From the NCBI GenBank assembly GCA_021613335.1, contig JAJTWR010000269.1:2403501-2467500 (forward strand): a stretch of DNA of 64,000 bases. Direction: 5' to 3'. Source of the stretch: Whitmania pigra (Eukaryota > Annelida > Clitellata > Hirudinida > Haemopidae). The translations under genes and the position numbers were made by a program. Every line of letters starts with the position of its first letter. Positions within the stretch are counted from its first letter, which is position 1. This document shows positions 45,438 through 63,912 of this stretch, in pieces. The notes under the pieces are model-generated. The model saw nothing but the letters and a program-made list of their open reading frames with translations, did no database searches and was not told the DNA's origin.

Positions 45438-46149
45438 CTGCAAGCAAAATACTTTTACAGAGTTGTAATTTTAATAAACCATTTTTAATAAAGTAATAAT
45501 GCAATATGAATTCAATTTTATTTTAGAACGCAGTTATCATATTTTATCATATTTCATCAAATTTTATTTTGTCAAAAACACTTTAGATGTGAAGCTGCAA
45601 TTTAATTGATAACAACATAGAATAATATTCAGAACAAAATGCTATCGCAAATTCACTTATTAGAACGATTATTATCTTTTTTAATTTTATTATGAGTATT
45701 ATCATTTTATAATGAGTATTGCCATCATCATCATTTTATAACAAATATCGTCAGTCATTCTTTGCATGCAATGGTGGTTAAATTTTATAATCGATGAACT
45801 AGAAAATTCATCTGAGAGGACACTTCCTGAAAATTTAAATGAAAAACCGATTTAACAATATTGAAAATGCTCAGATAACAAAATGGAAAAATTTTCAAAA
45901 AAAGTTTTGAAACACTTTTCCGATTCAGGAAATAAAAATACAAATATTTTAATTACAAAGAGACACACATATTTTAATTCGTAACTATAATAGTTTCCTA
46001 ATAAATATATAAATAGTTTATTACTAATTAGTGGTTTAAAAGAAAATATCCCAACACAACATTCGCAACAAAAACAATGATTTGTGCTTTCGACTCAAAG
46101 TTAAATTCAAAGCAGGAATGCTCATTTCCAAGTTTTATTAACGTTTTTA

Positions 46150-46310
46150 TGGAAATGACTTGACATGGAGCTTGACATGGAGCTTGACATGGGACTGACT
46201 ATCTGGGCCCAAGTACAAGTAGCGGAGGTCCAAGTACAAGTTTGTGTACTAGTACAAAAAATCTAAATACTCCTGTACATGTACAAGAACAAGTACAGAG
46301 TACCTCACGA
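46150..46310. repeat. AAGTACAAG-type short repeats
   Basis: A GGAGCTTGACAT 14-bp duplication is followed by repeated AAGTACAAG and GTACATGTACAAGAAC motifs, some inverted. It may be the end of a transposon; no coding sequence is attached. Confidence 0.4.
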
Positions 46311-47212
46311 CTGAAAATCACTTTTTAACTAGTTTTACATCCAATCAGCTTCTGAGTATGATTTTATGCAAAAATTCATTTTTTTTTAAATATCTAGGTC
46401 ATCTGAAAAACCCAAAAATAATAATTTCTTCATAAATTTCACTCTTTGTTTATTTTATATTTTTAATTTCGTTTTATTTGATTTTATTTTAAAAATCGTA
46501 TGTCATTTATTTTCAATCGATTATCATTTTGTTTAACATTGATCATTTGACTTCAAAAACAATTTATATCTCGTAAAAATAAGATTGAAATCAAAAATTA
46601 AATTTAATCTGACCAAATTAAAAAAGTAATAACATTCATTTAAAAATAAATTGGATTTAATCAGAAAAATAATAATTCGGATTAAAGTACTGCCAAAGAT
46701 AAATTACTATTGCTAGTAAACATTTTCGGAAATTAAATATAAATATCCATAATCATTAACTGCTATTAATAATTGAGATAAAAGTTTATTAAATGTTGAT
46801 TTTCCATGAAAGTACAATAAATGTTATAAATATAATAAATTTATTAAATGTTGTAAAAAGTAATAAATCTAAAAAATGTAATAAATGTAATAAATCTAAA
46901 AAATGTAATAAATGTAATAAATGTTATAAACTTAATAAATGTCATAAATTTTATAAATGTATTAAATCCATGAATTATGTCTTTCAACTTTGAACTCGAA
47001 ATATGCCAGACATTTATTTGTTTCTTATTTTTCTGACAATTTCCAACATAATCATTAAAAATAAAATTTAAATGTTGCGGGGAAATATTACTTTATTAAC
47101 AGTATTATTCTAAGTAGTTTCATGTCACAATAAGTGGTTTGTATTTAATACAATAATATTAATTTGATATATTTGTTTGATTCATTTATTTCATAATTTG
47201 GAAACTTGGAAG

Positions 47213-47350
47213 CCAATTAATTATTAATTAACAAGATTATAAATTATTAATTAACAAGATTATTAATTATTAATTAACAAGATTATTAATTATCAACTAT
47301 TAATTAACAAAATAGTTAATTATTAATTAACAAGATTATAAATTATTAAT
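47213..47350. repeat. AT-rich tandem array
   Basis: Five or so imperfect copies of TTAATTAACAAGATTATAAA, about 27-31 bp each. Confidence 0.75.
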
Positions 47351-47850
47351 TATTGATTAACAAGAGGATGCAACATGAGCAGCTCGGAGACTCCAAAAGA
47401 TTGAATCCTGATGAACGACTTTCAGCCTTTCCTTCGTTCATTCATCGTTCATTCCTTCATTCGTTCACTCATTCATTCATTCATTCATCGTTCATTCCTT
47501 CATTCCTTCATTCGTTCGCTCATTCATTCATTTCGTGGAGCGAAATATTTTATGTAGATTCGAATCTTAGACTTCATATAGTAACAAGTGTTGCACAGTC
47601 CAATGCTCAGCAATGTTTCCCTCTTTAACGTTAATAATAAAAATTCAAAATATGATTGAAATAAATTAATTCGTTATTTGTAGTAACATATTTTTTATTT
47701 TTAAATTTCATGTTTCAAATATTTCCATTTTAATTTAAACTTAAATTTCAAAGCAATTAATTTGTTATTTAAAAAATGAAAAATATTTTTTGGGGAGAAA
47801 ATCCATGTTGTTAAGTTTGAGATTTTTAAAAACATATTTTGAGACAATAT

Positions 47851-48000
47851 TACGACCAGTAATAATAATAAATTAATAATTGCAATAGATAATATTAATA
47901 AACAACAATGAATATTAATAAACAGTACGACCAGTAATAATAATTAATTAATAATTGCAATAGATAATATTAATAAACAACAATGAATATTAATAAACAG
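47851..48000. repeat. 75-bp direct duplication
   Basis: TACGACCAGTAATAATAA begins at 47851 and again at 47926. The two 75-bp copies are almost identical and adjoin. Confidence 0.9.
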
Positions 48001-48134
48001 CAAAAAGTGATCGAAAGTTGCATCAGTTGTTCCTGCTATCAACCAGCAACATCCGCGATGATTTTGTGTCAACAAATCAATGAGTGTCTCACGTCATCAG
48101 CTGTGTGCATGATGCTGATGACGATGTTGTTGCG

Positions 48135-48470
<336 letters not shown>

Positions 48471-48700
48471 GATGGTGATCAACTTTCTCGCGCAAATTTG
48501 TTGGTTTTTTTAAAAATAATATAATAATAATAACATGTAAAATAATTAAATATCAATTATACTAATTAATTAAATATTATTTATATTAATTTATATATGT
48601 TAACTATTTAATAAATTAACAAATAAATCAGAATTTACCCACTTCATCACCTGATGATTTTAAGAAGCTCTGCATGTTCGGCGAACTGGAATTGAGCTTC

Positions 48701-48805
48701 TTCAATGATGATGATGATGATGTTGATGATGATGATGATGATGTTGATGATGATGATGATGTTGATGATCTTGATGATGATAATGGTGGTGATGATGAAT
48801 GCTTA
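48701..48805. repeat. Second GAT-rich array
   Basis: Interrupted GAT/GTT repeats. Two inverted-orientation CAT/CGT arrays follow at 49089-49165, and a shorter GAC/GAT array lies at 49819-49862. Confidence 0.9.
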
Positions 48806-49088
48806 GCCAGTGATGTGTTAACTAAGCGAATGATAATTGCAGTAATGATGATGACAGAGAATGAAGACGTATTTGGTTTCCTGAAAAAAAAATAATTATG
48901 ATCGATTATACATTTACAATCGATTAAATATTTTTAAAAGTCATTTCAACATTAGCCATGAAGCATCACAGCAATGTTTGTCGCTGACCTTAAAATATGA
49001 TTGATCAATTTTTACTTTAACAAATGTTGTAATAATCACTTAAACATTGTAAAGTAATAAGGGTCATTGTCATAGTCGCCGTCATCAT

Positions 49089-49165
49089 AATCATCATCAT
49101 CATCATCATCATCGTCATCGTCATCATCATCGTCATCATAATCATCATCATCATCGTCATCATCA
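49089..49165. repeat. (ATC)n microsatellite with CGTCATC interruptions
   Basis: About 75 bp of ATCATC and GTCATC triplets, complementary in strand to the GAT arrays at 48135 and 48701. Confidence 0.92.
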
Positions 49166-49269
49166 ACACCTTCGCATCCAATCACGTTCAACAAAAGACC
49201 TTTTCTTCGTCTGAAGCCTCAATCGGTGACGAAGTGAAAGCTTTGAAAGCAGCCAACGAAATTGAAAGA

Positions 49270-49435
49270 GCAAAACAAAACATATTACTCTGCATACAAA
49301 CATATTAAACTCTGCATACAAACAGATTACTCTGTATGAAAATGTATTACCCTGCATACAAACATATTACCCTGCATACAAACATATTACTCTGCACACA
49401 AACATATTACTCTGCATACAAACAGATTACTCTAA
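49270..49435. repeat. 20-bp tandem repeat, about eight copies
   Basis: Units close to ATTACTCTGCATACAAACAT, some 1-2 bases longer or diverged (ATTACCCTGCATACAAACAT). No function is evident. Confidence 0.85.
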
Positions 49436-50534
49436 CATTGCTTCACATACAAACGTATCATTCCACATTCACAAAAAGTTCAATAACTTCCTCTCTTGAA
49501 ATAAATAACGAAATTATTTCAAATACCTTTAATCTCTACTCGAAACAATAACAACAACAACAATAAAAAAAAAATAATAATCGTAATAATAATAATAACA
49601 ACGATAACAACAACAAAGTGATTGCAGCGGCTTATCACATTCATTTGCAGATGACTGAAGAAATTCAATATCGTGATGGGGGAGTCATTTTTAGGTGCTT
49701 CCTTTCTTAAATTATTTTAATGTTTTTAATATCAACAACAAACTAAAAAATAATATTCGTTTTAGTAATTATTCGCAACGAATTTGAACTGAATACAATA
49801 ACGGTACTGTTGGCAATGAAGACGACGACGACGATGATGATGATGATGAGGATGATGATGATAGGAGAACGTAATAAGGTTCATTTGAACCACTTCAAAG
49901 AGCTCGTGTCAGCATTCGAATTGTAAAAATTGTCCTAACATAATGCCGCCATCATCATCATCACCATTACTATCATCCTCGTATCTTTATCATCATCAAG
50001 GCCGACATCATTATCACCGTTATCATCGTTACTATTTTTTGAAATATAAATTTTGTATACTGCTCCGAAACATTTTAATAAATATTTTTAATTTTAATAT
50101 ATTTAATTATTTATTGTTATTCTCAATGTTGTAGTTTTTAAATAACACATTATAACTAATATTAAAAGTTTTAGAAAATTTAAGAAATTTTTGAAACGGC
50201 AACCCTTAACAGTTGAATTAAATTTTATTTAATAAAATACTTTTTTGTTTATACGTTATTTTTTAAATTTTAAGAGGAAATGATGCGAAATACTAATCTT
50301 TGTTATTTAGATTAAACGAGAAAAAAAGTTTAAAATTCTCGACGGTATCAGGAAGTTCAGAGAATGAAAGATATATTAGTGCCATTTTGAAGATTTTGTT
50401 TGCGCTGAACATGATGCCTTTGTTTGTGAATAAATAATATGAATAATTAAATATTTTGAATGATTAAAGATATATTTATAAATTATTAACATTTTTCATG
50501 GTTTTCAGCGTTGTCAAAAGTTCCGCATTTCAGT

Positions 50535-51480
50535 AATTAGGTAGAAGTACGAGTGAAACCTCAAATATTTACTTAAGTAAAAGTATTCGTTCTAAAATGA
50601 ACTTGAGTAAAAGTAAAACGTTACAGCAATTAAAAGTTACTTAAAAAGTATAAAGTAAAAGTACTGATGCCACCGTTATTGTGATCATACATAATTCCAC
50701 ATTATTTAAATGTCTATGTATCAATTGTTGGTACTAACTGGTAGTACTTATTATTAATTAATTAATTAAGCAATAACATTTGCACTAACGAAAGTGTTTT
50801 TATTGTTTATTTACAATCACAATTGTTTGTCAACATTCATAACTGATAATAACAATTCTTAACTGATTCATAACATTACTGATGATGATGATGATGATTC
50901 TAGTCCTACGGCTAGTCAATGTCAGACTGGGGAATCGTTGTTTGGTAAAATTTCCTCTTTGGATGGCTTTCACAGTCGTTGTCTACCTTTCCCTTACGTG
51001 CACTTCTTGCCAACAATTCATATTTCGAAGCACGTGTTGGATGCATGCGTTCCATATGTTTCTTCAAGTTTGGCGATGGATGCTTTCCAATGCTGAACAC
51101 AGTTTTTTTTTGTTTGCACAGTTGGCATGCAAACTTATTTTGCTTCGTTTGATTAAAATCAGAAAATTATGATTAAATATGGCCATGCGTGCTCTTCAAT
51201 GTTGTTACCTTTTTCATCGCTACCTGTGTTCAAATTGGCTTCCAAGGATTCAGTACTAAGACATATATATTTATATATTAAAAATACTTCGATATTATTA
51301 TTCCACAAACTGCGATTGAACAAAAACGACCAATTTATTTTTTTAAAATAAATTTTAAAATAAAATTCGAATAATTTGTAATTGTATTTACGATACTTTG
51401 TAGCGCCTTGTGCCAAAAAAGTAACGAATTAAAAGTATGACCAAAAATAGTAATTTGTTACAGGTAGAAGTATAGAAAAT
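50535..51480. mobile_element. Probable deleted hAT element around the BED finger
   Basis: Left: GGTAGAAGTACGAGTGAAAC followed by repeated AAGTAAAAGT motifs. Right: CAGGTAGAAGTATAG after AATTAAAAGTATGACC. Subterminal AAGTA repeats in both flanks and an internal BED-finger remnant suggest one element. Ends and target duplication were not proved. Confidence 0.4.
50912..51150 (-). pseudogene. hAT transposase BED zinc-finger fragment
   Basis: The minus-strand frame reads KFACQLCKQKK, then SPNLKKHMERMHPTRASKYE. The C-x2-C ... H-x4-H pattern with preceding SxNLxxHM is a BED-type zinc finger, as at the N-terminus of hAT transposases. A short basic stretch follows and then a stop at 50912. The rest of the transposase is absent. 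Flanking AAGTAAAAGTA-type repeats (50540-50670 and 51420-51470) are probably its terminal regions, but exact ends were not fixed. Confidence 0.65.
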
Positions 51481-53325
51481 TTACAATTTAAAAATTACAA
51501 AAAAACGCAATTAATTATACGAATTACATGTAACAATACTGATTAATACATATCGGCATAAATTATTAAATATTTCATCCACTTCACTTTACCTTTGTTT
51601 GCTTCATATTTTTCGTTTATTTTGAAAATGATTATAGTTATAGTTTTTATTTTAAAAATATGATTTTTATATCATTAGTATATTTTGTATTGCATTACGG
51701 CATTATATTATTATATTATGAAAGTATGCAAATAAAAATATCTTAGTATCTTTTTACACGCTTAATTGAAATTTATAAATAAAATAATGAAACTAAAAAA
51801 GGAATATAAGCAACTTTTATGAAAAGATGACAATTAAAAATAAACTTATATATTTTAAATTTATTCCTGAAATTGTTGAAAAATTAAAACAAATTCAATA
51901 AAAAATGATATAAAATCGACTTCCAATGTTTATTGATTAATTATTTTTAAAGTTATTTGTTAATAATAATTAGTTAATTCACTTCTTACTGGAAGATCAA
52001 AGCAAAAGTTGATGCAAAAGTAAAAATTGAAATTGAAGCAAAACCCACCTCATGTTGAAAGGAGTTTGTTGAGTTTAGGAAGACGAGGCATTTAAAGAGT
52101 GGACATCTTTTCCACGCCATATTCCACGTGTCCATGTATGACGTACATATCATTGAACTTGACCGTTCTAAGCTAACTGAATCAATTTTGGAATGTTGAA
52201 GTTTTGTGATGATGGTGATAATGCCAATGGTTATGCCAATCATGATGATGAAGATGTTGACATGGATGTGACATGGATGATGACTTTGATTGTGACATTT
52301 GTGGTGACGATGAGTGTGATGAAGATGAAGTTTATTTGTACAAGCAACTTAGTGCTGATTGTCATGATAAGAACGTTTCCAAGCAGTACTAAATCATAAT
52401 TTCCATCGAATGGAAAATGTCCTTTGTAGAAATTATTTCGTGTAAGAAATTAAACCAGGAATACTTTTTTTTAGAAATTGTAAATGATTGATTGCGAAAT
52501 ATTAATACGTTGAACATGTTTAAAAGGTGATTTGCGAATAAAAGTAGCAATGCTTTGGTGATAATGATGTTGATGATGGTGATGATGAATTTCAAATATT
52601 TTACAATTTTATGTTTTGTTTGTTATCACTTACATCTATTTTGAAATTAACACTAGTCAATTTAATAAAATATACATGGTTATAATTATTTTACTACGTT
52701 TGTACCTAATAAGATCCAAGAAAACATTAATTTATTAATGAATAATTTTTAATACTTAATAAAAACCTTCAAAGTTTTATGAATTCCTCGCTTTTATTTT
52801 AAAAAGGATTCATTTTGAAGATGGAGGCCTCGTTTTGTTTTAATTTATAAATTAATGAAATTAAAAAGATCAAGTAGGAGCTAATAAGTTAATTTATAAA
52901 TTCATAAAATTAAAAAGATAAAATAGGATCTAATAAGTTGGAAATACGAACTTTGAACATCTACGGCCATGCGAAGTTTAAAAAGATTTTGCCAATTAAT
53001 TAAGACACGATAACTCTGCTGAGCTTTTTATCCATTTTACTGACGTGAAAGGTAATAATGCTAATAATTAATAACTACAAAAATTATTACAACTTACATT
53101 TGTGAACCAAAATTTAACATATACTATCAATTAATAAAATTGATATTAATTAAAAAATTGATGCAATTAAAAAATTGATGCAATTAAAAAATTTTTGTGA
53201 TTTTTTTTTTAAATTAAAAAATTAAAACTTTTAGGATTTGTTCACCTAATAAAATCCACTTCTAAGCAAAAATTTGATTTATATAGCGCACTTTCATAGA
53301 ATCATTGGCGCTTATCATTAACCAT

Positions 53326-53405
53326 TTATGTAGCGCTCATTCCCAAGGGCGCCTGTGGCAGTGCAGGTTGGTTTTCGAACACGACACGTAACGACTGTTG
53401 CAATT
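53326..53405. repeat. Dispersed repeat, second copy
   Basis: TAGCGCTCATTCCCAAGGGC, then CCTGTGGCAGTG, then TTCGAACACGACAC. It matches 6711-6738 plus 7834-7900, where the same repeat is split by the outer hAT element. The TTCGAACAC segment resembles a pol III B box, so a SINE is possible. Confidence 0.6.
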
Positions 53406-55315
53406 ACCGCCTATTCGACCAACCAGCACGCCAGCGTCATCCCCATCACCACCACCACTATCATCACTACCACCATCATCATCATCATCATCCTCGTCAT
53501 CGTCGTCGTCGTTAGTCCTATCATTTAATACAATTAATTAAATTTGAGGAATTCGTCATAAAACATTCTTGGAATGAAGTATAATATAATAAAATATGTA
53601 TTTTGTGACGTGCAATGCAGTAATGACACGTTTCGTATAAAAGGAGTTGATATCGTTGATCCAGGAAAAGTTCAAACCATCCTAGTTATGCAACGGATTT
53701 TAATCAAATAAATAAATAAATAAATAATAAATAAATAAATAATTCAGGAAATAACTGGAGTGTTTCTCAAGAGTAGTTATGAGAAGTTATGATGATTTTG
53801 TCACATGTAATGATTTTGTATCATTTCCTTATGCTTTAGTCAATCGTATGATCTTCTTTCAATTAGTTTCGAAATAAAGCAAAGTTCTGTAATTTTTTTA
53901 AATTGATTCAAAGGCAAATAACATAACATATTGATATAATACAATATTTAATATTTAATTGGACAATAATTAATATAATACAACATAAAAATAATAAAAG
54001 CCTTTGCTTAAAGTTTAACTTTTAAACGAATTGGATTAGTTTCCTCGAAACTGAAATGAATTTTTATTATTTTGTATTAAATATTATAAAACATTTTTAT
54101 GTTTATTAAACAAAAAAAAATGGTCAAATTTGACGGAAATACAAATTGATTGTCGCTCATCAAAAAAATAATGCGACAGGCTTTTAAATATGCATTAATT
54201 TTAATTAATTCATTAATGTTTGCTTGGCGTAAATTCCTGAATTACTGAAGGAACGTGTGAATGAATTCAGACGTTCAACGTTCAATTGCTTAGGAATGCA
54301 ATCGATTCTTCTCATTTGCATCCTTCAGGAAATAAAACCCCATTTCAATGTTTTGCTGGAAAATGTTTCCAAATGTTGCCGCCAAAAAAAAAAATGTGAT
54401 CAAGACGTGCTTCTGCTGTTTTGATTTTATAATGATTGCATTTGATTTGCATCGAAATTCAAAATTAAAGATTGCGCAGTTTTAAATAAATAACTAAACA
54501 CTGTCACAAATAATTTTTAATAATATTTTAACGAGCATATAATTCACGAATTTATTTATTTCGCCATACGCAACTCCAAAGTGAAATACATAGCATAACC
54601 GAATAAATGAAAACCAATAAATTGGAACCTCAGTATCTATAAAACATGACAAATTGTTTCATAACATTCGTACTTTCCATCCGACATGGCATTAAAATTG
54701 AAGCCTGAGGCGACATGAGAGACAAGATATTAAAAATGCTTTGTCAGTTCATTTAATATTGGATCTTTCCGAAGTGTGCTGCAAATCCGTGGCTGAAATG
54801 AATCCGAAAGCTCGTTAAACTTTCAAACCGATGAGATTGAATAATAGATTATAAAATAATTAATAAATAATTTACTAATGGACGTATGGGAGATTTTCCA
54901 CTAAGAAAATGTTAGATTTAAAAATGTTTGAAGCTACAACGGAAAATCAATGTGCAATCATTTTATTTAGGTTTTAATTTCAGGAAATGAACTGAATACA
55001 GACTAATTTGTTGTATCTTTTGAAGCAGAACAAGGAATCAAGCACAAATAAATTAAACAAAGGATCCGCCGAGCAAATTTTAATTACGGTTAAAGTTTAT
55101 TTAATTAACAAAAAAATAATAACAATAAAATCTTTTACAATATAGTAATATAAAAAATAAGCAAACATTGGTCTGCAGTGGATAATCATCCATTTACATC
55201 TCCAGAGGCTGACATTAGCTTCATTGCAAGAACACTGCTCCACTGGTTCATATTTTATTATCTTGAACACCTAAGGTGGAAAGTGCTGTCTCATGATAAC
55301 ACCAGTTGAAATTGT

Positions 55316-55470
55316 TGAAGAAATAAGAAATTATTTTTCTACAGATTAGATTAAAATTATTAAATGAATTAAATAAAAAATTAATCTTCTACAGATTAGA
55401 TTAATATTATTAAATAAATTAAATAAGAAATTATTCTTCTGCAGATTAGATTATTATTATTAAATGAATT
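55316..55470. repeat. Tandem triplication of a unit of about 60 bp
   Basis: Three imperfect copies carry TCTACAGATTAGATTA (or TCTGCAGATTAGATTA) followed by ATTATTAAATGAATTAAATA. Confidence 0.8.
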
Positions 55471-57064
55471 ATTTGGTGATATTCTTTACATAAGCACTCT
55501 AAATAGCGCTGAAGGCACAATATTGTTTTTTTATTTATGATGGTATTTTTCATGCTTCTCCTATGAAATCATTAACCATCCCGATCACATTTTTGTTGGC
55601 ACCCCTTGGGAAAGAGAGATTAATGACGGCAATTTATAAACATTATTCACAAATTATAAGTCCTTTAATTAAAAACGTTTTTTGGCGATAAATCTTTGTA
55701 TTTATTTTTTTTAATGCGAAATAATAGTAAAATAGTCAATGTTTTAGACCAATTTAATTATCTTTATCCCGATCATTATGAACCGCAATTTAAAAATAGA
55801 TACTAAAATACCTTATGGTATATAATTAATGGTATATAATAGGTTTGCATTTTAACATTCAAAGAATTTATTTCTTACTCCAAAATTCGCCACCGTGAAA
55901 GGGGGAGGAGCATGAGGAAAGGTGGAAAAGTGCCAATCATGACATTGTTGCTTTTCCATTGTCAATTAATATAAAATACAGGTTCGTGGCTGCTCTGTTT
56001 GGGAGATCGAAATATCTGTTAGCAGCTCTGATTATATTATGCACTCGAAATTCTTACGTATATTGCTTATTTTTACATGCCAATCTGCGCAAGGACGCCA
56101 TTTGCGCAGGGGCGTTTAGACTAGACGAAAAAAGATCACCTCCTCAAGTTATGCAATATGTATAATTTTAAGTACAAAAATATGTGGTTTGAAATTATTT
56201 AAAATTACCTTTATATAATTGTTTGGTTACAGTTACTTTGTTAAATGTGCTAAGTAATAAAATAAAAGGCAGTTTGTATGAAAGGGACTGGCAGCATGGT
56301 TTGCTAGCTGATAAATGACAACATTTTCAAAAAAACCTGGTCCTCGGACACCAGGAAAAAACAAAATTTAGCCCTCCGTGAAATATAGTTGAATACCTCT
56401 GGAGCTGAAGTTATTAAACATGCATGCGCATTCAAGACTCAAAAATTTACTTAATCATAATATAAATCAGATTATTTGCACAACACTCAAAAGGAAAGAT
56501 CAGAGCCAAGTGGAAGCACTGGTTGGAGACCACAGACAAGCTTCTGTCTCTCCCTCACAACAGGATAGCAAAACAAAAAAGGTTTTATAGTAGCATAGGC
56601 TGACTGTGGTTAAATCCAGCATTGGTAAAAATTGATGGATCTCATGAATGTCAATTAAAATTACGGGTATTGCTGCATTGACGCGTTGATTGAACAAACT
56701 TTGGTTGCAAACTAGAACAACTTTTGTAATTCAATGCATATTAGACATTTTAATCTAAATTTTAGTAGTCATGAATTTTCTCTTTCTCATGTATCAATAG
56801 TTGAGGATTTCTTAAGTATGCTGTTAATTATAAACCTCAGAAGTTATTTGGTGAAGCGCTGCCTAAGAGAAGATTTATTTTCTATTGATTTTTTAAAAAT
56901 TTAATTTTTTCTAGTTTTTAGATGTTTGAATAATTAGACTTTTACTCAGCTTCTGTAACATTTTTTTTTTGTGAACTGACATTATTTTGTTTACCCACAG
57001 TAATGTTTGCTTAAAAGGGAATCTACGCTTAGATATTCCTTGGTTCATAGGTATAAAGCAATTC

Positions 57065-62324
<5,260 letters not shown>

Positions 62325-62613
62325 CCGGGGAAACCAGCGAACCGTGGTGGAGATCGACGGTCGATGATTTGTTGCAGTCGTTGCGATTATTAGGAATAAC
62401 AGTAACGATTGTAATAATAATAGTAATAACCTTAAACCTAACAATAATATTAGCATGCAATTGGGCTTTCAACGCACTGGTAAAAGATTGATTCAGTGAA
62501 ATCGTTAGCAAGATTACACAAAAACACAAACAATTTGACATTTAATCCCAAATGATGACGATGACGACCAGGATGATGGTGGTGATGATGACGATGGCTC
62601 GTTCTCTAAGTGA

Positions 62614-62619
62614 TTTATT
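62614..62619 (-). promoter_or_regulatory. Candidate poly(A) signal of the terminal membrane-protein gene
   Basis: AATAAA on the minus strand, about 40 bp downstream of the TAA stop at 62660. The TRAPPC12 stop is only 335 bp away on the other strand, so the 3' ends converge closely. Confidence 0.5.
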
Positions 62620-62659
62620 GTTTGTTGTTGTTGTTACTATTATTAAAATTAAAGGTAAT

Positions 62660-63912
62660 TTAAATTAAGTGTTCGAAGATTTCTTCCGGGATTCTTTTCT
62701 TGCTTCTTCTTCGTTTTTGAGTTTTTCTTGGCTTTTCACTTTTTCCTGGTTCGTGATCTTTACTTGGCTTTTGATTTTTACTTGGCTTTTGATTTTGTCT
62801 TGATTTGGGATTTTTTCTGGGTTCGAGATTTTGTCTGGGTTTCTGGTTTCTCGGTTTTTGAATCTTGCTCTTTCCTTGTTGGCCATCCTGATCTTAAATA
62901 AGAATCAAACGTCACGTAAAAATGGCTTGTCGTCTCGCTGCTACCGTTGTATTATTATTACAATTGGTTAAAATTCAATTTTAAATAAAATCTTCCAATA
63001 ATTGAAAACATCTTTAGTTTTTTAATTATGCATTTAAATTTAGTCGAACAGAATCTTGCTTCAAATAAATTTATAGCTGTAAAAAGATTTTTTAGACAAT
63101 TAGCATAATTTATTTGCAAAACTACTTTCCGAAAGTTCTGCTTTAATATCTTAACATTCTATTATTAATGCGTGACCTATTTCAATAAAATTATTATTAT
63201 GGAATAAATTGTTACCTTTATGGTCATCATAGTCAACATGGCAATGATAATTATGAACGTTGATATTACCAGAGCTAGGTAAAGACTTGAGTACTCTCTC
63301 TCATCTGTAATAGTCACAATTATGTGTGTTAATTATTTATGTAATTTTTCAACCAATCACAATTAATTGCGCTAATTCATATGTCTCCTGTGAGCTGAGC
63401 TTCAATCTTAAATGCTTGAGCAAGGTGGGATGATAAACATCATCATATCAGAACAATTTATTTTGAAAAACTCAATTATAAAAATAAGTAGATTGGACTC
63501 AATATTAGATAGCAAGCAAATAATTACATTAAACTCGAGTAATAAAGTTCACAAGCATTAATTAAGAAATAAATAAATTACACTCTACGATGATGGTGCG
63601 ATTGTAACCACGGACACGACAACAAGTTTGTTCTTCACAGAAGCAATCCCTTTCGCAAGCCACACCAATGCCGTATTTGGAACATGCTGCACGATTAATT
63701 ATTCATCGTTTGCGTTAATTAACTAAAAACTAAAACTAAAAATGGAAATTCATGATTATGCATGTCGACGTTATGAATAATCATAATTAATTAATTTTTC
63801 AAGCATCCGCTGAATTGAAAAATATACTTAGAAAAAGTTCTCCAGTATTGTGGGTACACGGGTCGAACCTAACTGGCACATCGTAGGAAAAGCACATACA
63901 TTTAACATAAGG
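62660..63912 (-). CDS. Cysteine-rich single-pass membrane protein, 3' part (unrecognised)
   Basis: Four exons join in phase and continue past the window edge: 63828-63912, 63582-63686, 63216-63304 and 62660-62887 (stop 62662-62660). The ectodomain is cysteine-rich (KCMCFSYDVP; CSKYGIGVACERDCFCEEQT; CCRVRGYNRT). A single hydrophobic segment follows (YLALVISTFIIIIAML), then a roughly 80-residue strongly basic tail with degenerate repeats of NQKPSK / NQKPRQ / NPKSRQ. The order suggests a type I membrane protein with an extracellular Cys-rich domain and a cytoplasmic Lys/Arg-rich tail. I do not recognise the family. A longer-looking alternative frame over 62665-62886 (lysine/glutamate-rich) is out of phase with the upstream exons. 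Confidence 0.65.

Larger units (their letters stand above)
45438..48000. other. Gene-poor interval upstream of the CCN gene
   Basis: It should contain the CCN promoter and signal-peptide exon, which I could not place. It holds ATGTAATAA-type low-complexity repeats at about 46800-46970, a TTAATTAACAAGATTAT array at about 47213-47350, a TTCATTCA array at about 47440-47530 and a 75-bp duplication at 47851-48000. Confidence 0.5.
51481..57064. other. 5.6-kb gene-poor AT-rich interval
   Basis: No exon could be supported. It holds GAT-rich stretches near 52200-52330, two copies of a roughly 52-bp unit at 52845-52950, the dispersed repeat at 53326-53405, ATC/CAC microsatellite sequence at 53440-53510 and a triplicated unit at 55316-55470. 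A possible upstream exon of TRAPPC12 may lie near its right end. Confidence 0.5.

Noticed and set aside
62665..62886. Lys/Glu-rich 73-codon frame starting MANKERARFK
   Set aside because: Starts within one base of the acceptor but is out of phase with the transmembrane exon. The in-phase frame ends at a stop with a poly(A) signal after it.
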